64,000 nt of DNA from Zingiber officinale (taxonomy: Eukaryota > Streptophyta > Magnoliopsida > Zingiberales > Zingiberaceae). Both the position numbers and the translations under genes were made by a program. The stretch is from assembly GCF_018446385.1 (NCBI RefSeq), contig NC_055991.1:97323712-97387711 (forward strand). Direction: 5' to 3'. The notes below the pieces were generated by a model. That model worked only from the letters and a program-made list of their open reading frames with translations, was not told where the DNA came from and ran no database searches. Positions 55,564-64,000 of the stretch are shown here, one piece after another (within the stretch, counting starts at the first letter, position 1; each line of letters begins with the position of its first letter).

Positions 55564-57240
55564 TCCGCAAGTGTACGGAAATGTCGCAAGTAATATAAAA
55601 GATTATCGTATCCACAGGGACTGGAATAAGCACTAGAAATGTCTCAATGCGAATTAGCTAAACAACTATCCAATCGTTTCAAAAGCAAAGTAAAGATAAA
55701 CAAATCTAATCTTAAAGATCAACAAACAAGAATTTAGTGTTTTGGGTTATGATAAAGGGAGATTCTAGAAGTTTCGGTTTCTTTGTAGGATTTCTCGAAT
55801 GTAAATGGTTCACCAATTCTTATCCCTCAATTGCCAAACATGTAGAAAGTTGCCGGTTCTCTCTTGCAATAAACAACCGGCTAAGGACTGAGAAATGTAT
55901 CTAAATAGGATTAATTAGACATGAACCTATGTTGTCCTTACACAGAAGTGCACCTATTATTATGCCTTCCTCGGATATCAACGTAGAAGCCCACGACTTA
56001 TTAATCTATCAAGATACAAGAAACTAATCACAAAATCCATCCTACTCTCTTGAATATTCCTATTTCCTCTTCAAGATTATCTCTCAAATGTCCTTACACG
56101 GGCTTGCACCTGTCATGTGGATCCCTCGGATGATCGAGTGAGAGTTTATCTTACAAAGTCCATAAGAAATCCAAACAATTAATCAAGAATATAGAGAATT
56201 AAGCACGAATCACCATTAATCATTCAAGATCTAATCGATACAAGCAAGATAATGTCATTGAAACAAGAAAATGACAAATCCATAAGAGATTACATCAATC
56301 CATCATACAAATATTCCCTTCATCCTAGAATACAAGATCTACTCCATGAATCGAGGAAGAAAACCCGAAGAAATAAAGAATACAAGCATTTCTTAAATCC
56401 CCAATCCAAGAAACCAAGAAAAGGGGGAAAGAGAAAACTTATCTACGAAGAAGCTTCGTCTTCGGATCCAATCCTCGCTCCGGAGCCGAAATCGTCAAGA
56501 GCTCCCCTTGAATCGCCCAGAAATCCTCCCAAGATTGGGAGGAAACCACCAAATCTTACCTTCTCCCAAAGGGGGAGAGATCCCCTTTCAATTCATGAAG
56601 GAGGGTTTAAATAGAGGAGGAAATCGGGCGCCACACGGCCCCGTGATACGGCCGTGTGAGATTCACACGGCCATGTCCAGTTCCTTCTCTGCCAAAGCTG
56701 CACGGCCGTGTGACACCACACGGCCAGGACCCTTCTGCTCTCTGGAAATGCTACACGGTCGTGTGGTGCACACGGCCATGTCCTGCTTGGTCTCTGGAAA
56801 CTTCACACGGCCGTGTGATGCACACGGCCGTGTGATGCACACGGCCACCACCTGCTTGGCCTCTGGAAACCTCACACGGCCGTGTAGATCCACACGGCCA
56901 TGTAAGGCATCTGCTCTGATTTCTTCAAATCAAGACACGACCGTGTGAGATTCACACGGCCATGTCCTCTTCCCTTCCTGTTAAGACTACACGGCCATGT
57001 GTGGTACACGACCTGATGATCTCTCCCTTCAATTACTTCCAAGCTTGCCCGAGGACGCATAATCTTCACCAATTTCGACTCCTGTGTACAGAAAATGCAC
57101 AAAAAGCAGATCTCCGAACCAAAAGAGTAAATATGCTAAAAGGAAAGCTGGAAGTATAAAAATGCATAGATCAAGCATGCTCAAAGTATGTAAATATGCG
57201 TAAAAACATGCATAAAAGAGTATATAATCTACGCACATCA
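55564..57240 (-). repeat. 5' LTR of element K
   Basis: 1.68 kb, nearly identical to 50067-51732. It lacks the 3'-terminal nucleotides at the primer-site junction. The palindrome array (56630-57010) has one more 18-bp GTGTGATGCACACGGCC unit than the 3' LTR. Confidence 0.92.
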
Positions 57241-57318
57241 GTGGTCCATCCAAATTAACCAATTAACCTCTATGGTCCATCCTCTAGTCCGCAAAGTGCG
57301 GACTAGAGGATCCCGCCT
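57241..57318. mobile_element. Right half of the fold-back MITE split by K
   Basis: Inverted counterpart of 49964-50066 (GTGGTCCATCC ... GGATCCCGCC). It also contains an inner hairpin CTAGTCCGCAAAGTGCGGACTAG (57284-57306). Confidence 0.75.
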
Positions 57319-57385
57319 AACTAATTTAAGCATGGGTTATCGCTCAGATGCTGAGAGGAGAGAGGTTTGGAACGAGAAGAATTTA

Positions 57386-58033
57386 GGCTACGTTTGGTTG
57401 AACGTAATGTAATCAAGCTTGTAATATAATTAAAATTGTAATGTAATGTATGTAATCTTTGATTACAAAGATGATTACATTCTTTTATTTGATGTCTGAT
57501 ATTTTTATAAGGAATGTAATTTAGATTATTATAAAATGATAAAAATATCTGTGACCTATGTTGGAGGCGACGAACGGTGGCGGTGGCTGCGAGCGCCGCA
57601 CCTTTGCCGGAGGCGACAGTGATCGACGGTGCCTGGAGGTGGTGGTCAGCGGCAGTGGCCACAGCAACATCGATGACCGGCGATGGTGGTCGATGGCACT
57701 AGGTGGCGATCGGCGGCCAACCGGCGACTAGTCGGCCGGTGGCGCCCGACGGTCGACGACAGACAACCATTGGCGGAAGCGACGTCAGTGATCGGTTGAT
57801 GTTGAAAATGAACTAGGGTATATTTGATATTTAAATTTTAATTAAACGATGACCTCATAATGTAATCAAATTATATGGTGTTGACCTTATAATCCAGATT
57901 CTAAAACTTTATTAAATTTTACAATCTAGATTACATTACATTACAGTTTAAAATGACAACAAACAAAATAATTAATATTATAATATAATTTTAATTACAA
58001 TACAAGACAAATCACGTTCTATCAAACGTAACT
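57386..58033. mobile_element. Tourist/PIF-Harbinger-like MITE with GC-rich core
   Basis: Inverted ends GGCTACGTTTGGTTGAACG and AGTTACGTTTGATAGAACG, with TSD TTA (57383-57385, 58034-58036). The arms are AT-rich (GTAATGTAATC words). The centre (57550-57800) is strikingly GC-rich with GGCGG/CGACGG words. No coding capacity. Confidence 0.75.
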
Positions 58034-58513
58034 TTATATTACTAGTTCACCCCACCCCACCCCACCCCACCCCACCCCATGGGCCACCCAAGCCTTTAAA
58101 ATTACTGCATTAACCTCATTAATTAATTGACGAATAATAAATTCTAAAATACAACTAATCATCATTATTTTTTAATCTTCCCTACCCTTTAGTTTTAGTT
58201 GGTTGGCAGGCTCTCAAAGCTGGAAATAACGTTTTGCCAACCAAATTAATAAATTCCCAAAATAAATAAATAAATAAATATAGCAATAAACTGTTGTTTA
58301 TTAATAACAATAATTAATGTAGGCGAGGGATGGTTTGGTTTGGTAATAGGAAGGCCTCGTCAAAGTCTTCGCTTCGCATCCACCATTTTCATTTGCCTTC
58401 TCGGCTTCTCCTTTCCCCTTCAATCCCACCACTTTTCCTCTCTCTCCTCCCAATTGCAACTTTGATGGTAATCTCCGCATTCGGGAGACCCTTGGGAGGC
58501 CAGATCCAAAGAG
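58034..58513 (+). promoter_or_regulatory. Upstream region and 5' UTR of the CDPK gene
   Basis: Contains six CCCCA repeats (58050-58079; a G-quadruplex pattern on the minus strand), an AAAT/AATA microsatellite (~58260-58282) and a CT-rich stretch (58385-58450) typical of plant 5' UTRs. No clear TATA box could be assigned. An upstream ATG at 58465 opens a 45-codon frame (to 58599) that overlaps the kinase start in another frame. Confidence 0.55.
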
Positions 58514-63816
<5,303 letters not shown>

Positions 63817-64000
63817 GGTGGCGTTTGGTTTGGAGTGCAGGAATAAGAATGGGAATGGATTTGATAGTAGACTGGAATGAGAATGAGTTTAGCTATTCCA
63901 ATACTTTGGTTTATAACCTCTGGAATGACAATTGAATTTAATTTTGAAATTTTTTTATTTCTCTCTCTCCCCTTTTATTCTCTCTCCTGATTCTCTATTT
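63817..64000. mobile_element. Tourist/Harbinger-like MITE, left part (cut by window end)
   Basis: Starts GGTGGCGTTTGGTTTGGAG after TAA (63814-63816), followed by repeated GGAATGAGAATG words, typical of plant Tourist-like MITEs. The right end and second TSD are outside. Confidence 0.6.

Larger units (their letters stand above)
50067..57240 (-). mobile_element. Complete gag-only gypsy LTR retrotransposon K (TR-GAG)
   Basis: 7.17-kb minus-strand element with TSD GTGGT (50062-50066, 57241-57245). Right to left: 5' LTR 55564-57240, tRNA-Asp primer site, leader, gag, ORF2, 1.3 kb of non-coding sequence, polypurine region, 3' LTR 50067-51732. No protease, RT, RNase H or integrase is found in 3.8 kb of internal sequence, so any movement must use enzymes of another gypsy element. 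It is the same family as A and nearly identical over LTRs and ORFs. It is inserted in a fold-back MITE. Confidence 0.94.

Noticed and set aside
57321-57662. 113-codon minus-strand ORF
   Set aside because: It lies within the fold-back and Tourist-like MITEs and has no recognisable domain.

Overview
This window is nuclear DNA of a higher plant. It contains a spliced plant calcium-dependent protein kinase gene, an Au-type SINE, Tourist-like MITEs, a SMART-like TRIM family and plant Ty1/copia and Ty3/gypsy LTR retrotransposons. A large repeat-rich monocot genome, possibly Zingiberales, fits the style of the LTRs, but the species cannot be fixed from this sequence. No rRNA gene, functional tRNA gene, CRISPR array or prokaryotic operon was seen.

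About 57 kb of the 64 kb is a nest of transposons that can be unpicked by LTR ends and target-site duplications (TSDs). The outermost element is G, a minus-strand SIRE/Maximus-like copia element with gag remains but no pol seen (5' LTR 47627-48974, 3' LTR remnant 20993-21452). On the left, LTR H lies in the 3' LTR of G. Copia element B (minus, from beyond the left edge to 20080) lies in H. Copia element C (plus, 5307-13423, TSD CGAGG) lies in the RNase H region of B, and a gag-only gypsy element A (minus, 1-4602) lies in the 3' LTR of B. In the middle, a Tat-like gypsy element E (plus, 21963-43106) lies in the internal region of G. E is itself broken by gag-only copia element D (23308-27103, TSD GATTG), solo LTR F (29906-33571, TSD CTTTT, with a solo LTR of family C inside it, TSD CATAG), solo LTR I (35279-36419, TSD CTTAG) and two TRIMs (39713-40381 and 41181-41837). 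Between the pol of E and its 3' LTR are an exact 59-bp x 11 tandem array and an antisense ORF remnant. To the right of E are an AT-rich stretch, a deleted hAT transposon, a MULE-like MITE and the gag of G.

From 48975 to 57318 there are two tRNA-derived SINE-like units and a small fold-back element split by a complete gag-only gypsy element K (50067-57240, TSD GTGGT). K is a second copy of family A. Its LTRs carry an array of CACACGGCCGTGTG palindromes. A Tourist-like MITE (57386-58033) follows.

The only host gene is a plus-strand group IV CDPK (CPK16/18/28 type). Its first six exons (58514-62277, 285 codons) run from the N-myristoylation signal through most of the kinase domain. The last visible intron holds an Au SINE and runs into another MITE at the right edge, so the C-lobe end and EF hands lie outside the window.

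None of the retroelements seen has an intact full coding set. Three families (A/K, D, G) have gag but no recognisable pol, so any mobility would depend on proteins supplied in trans.
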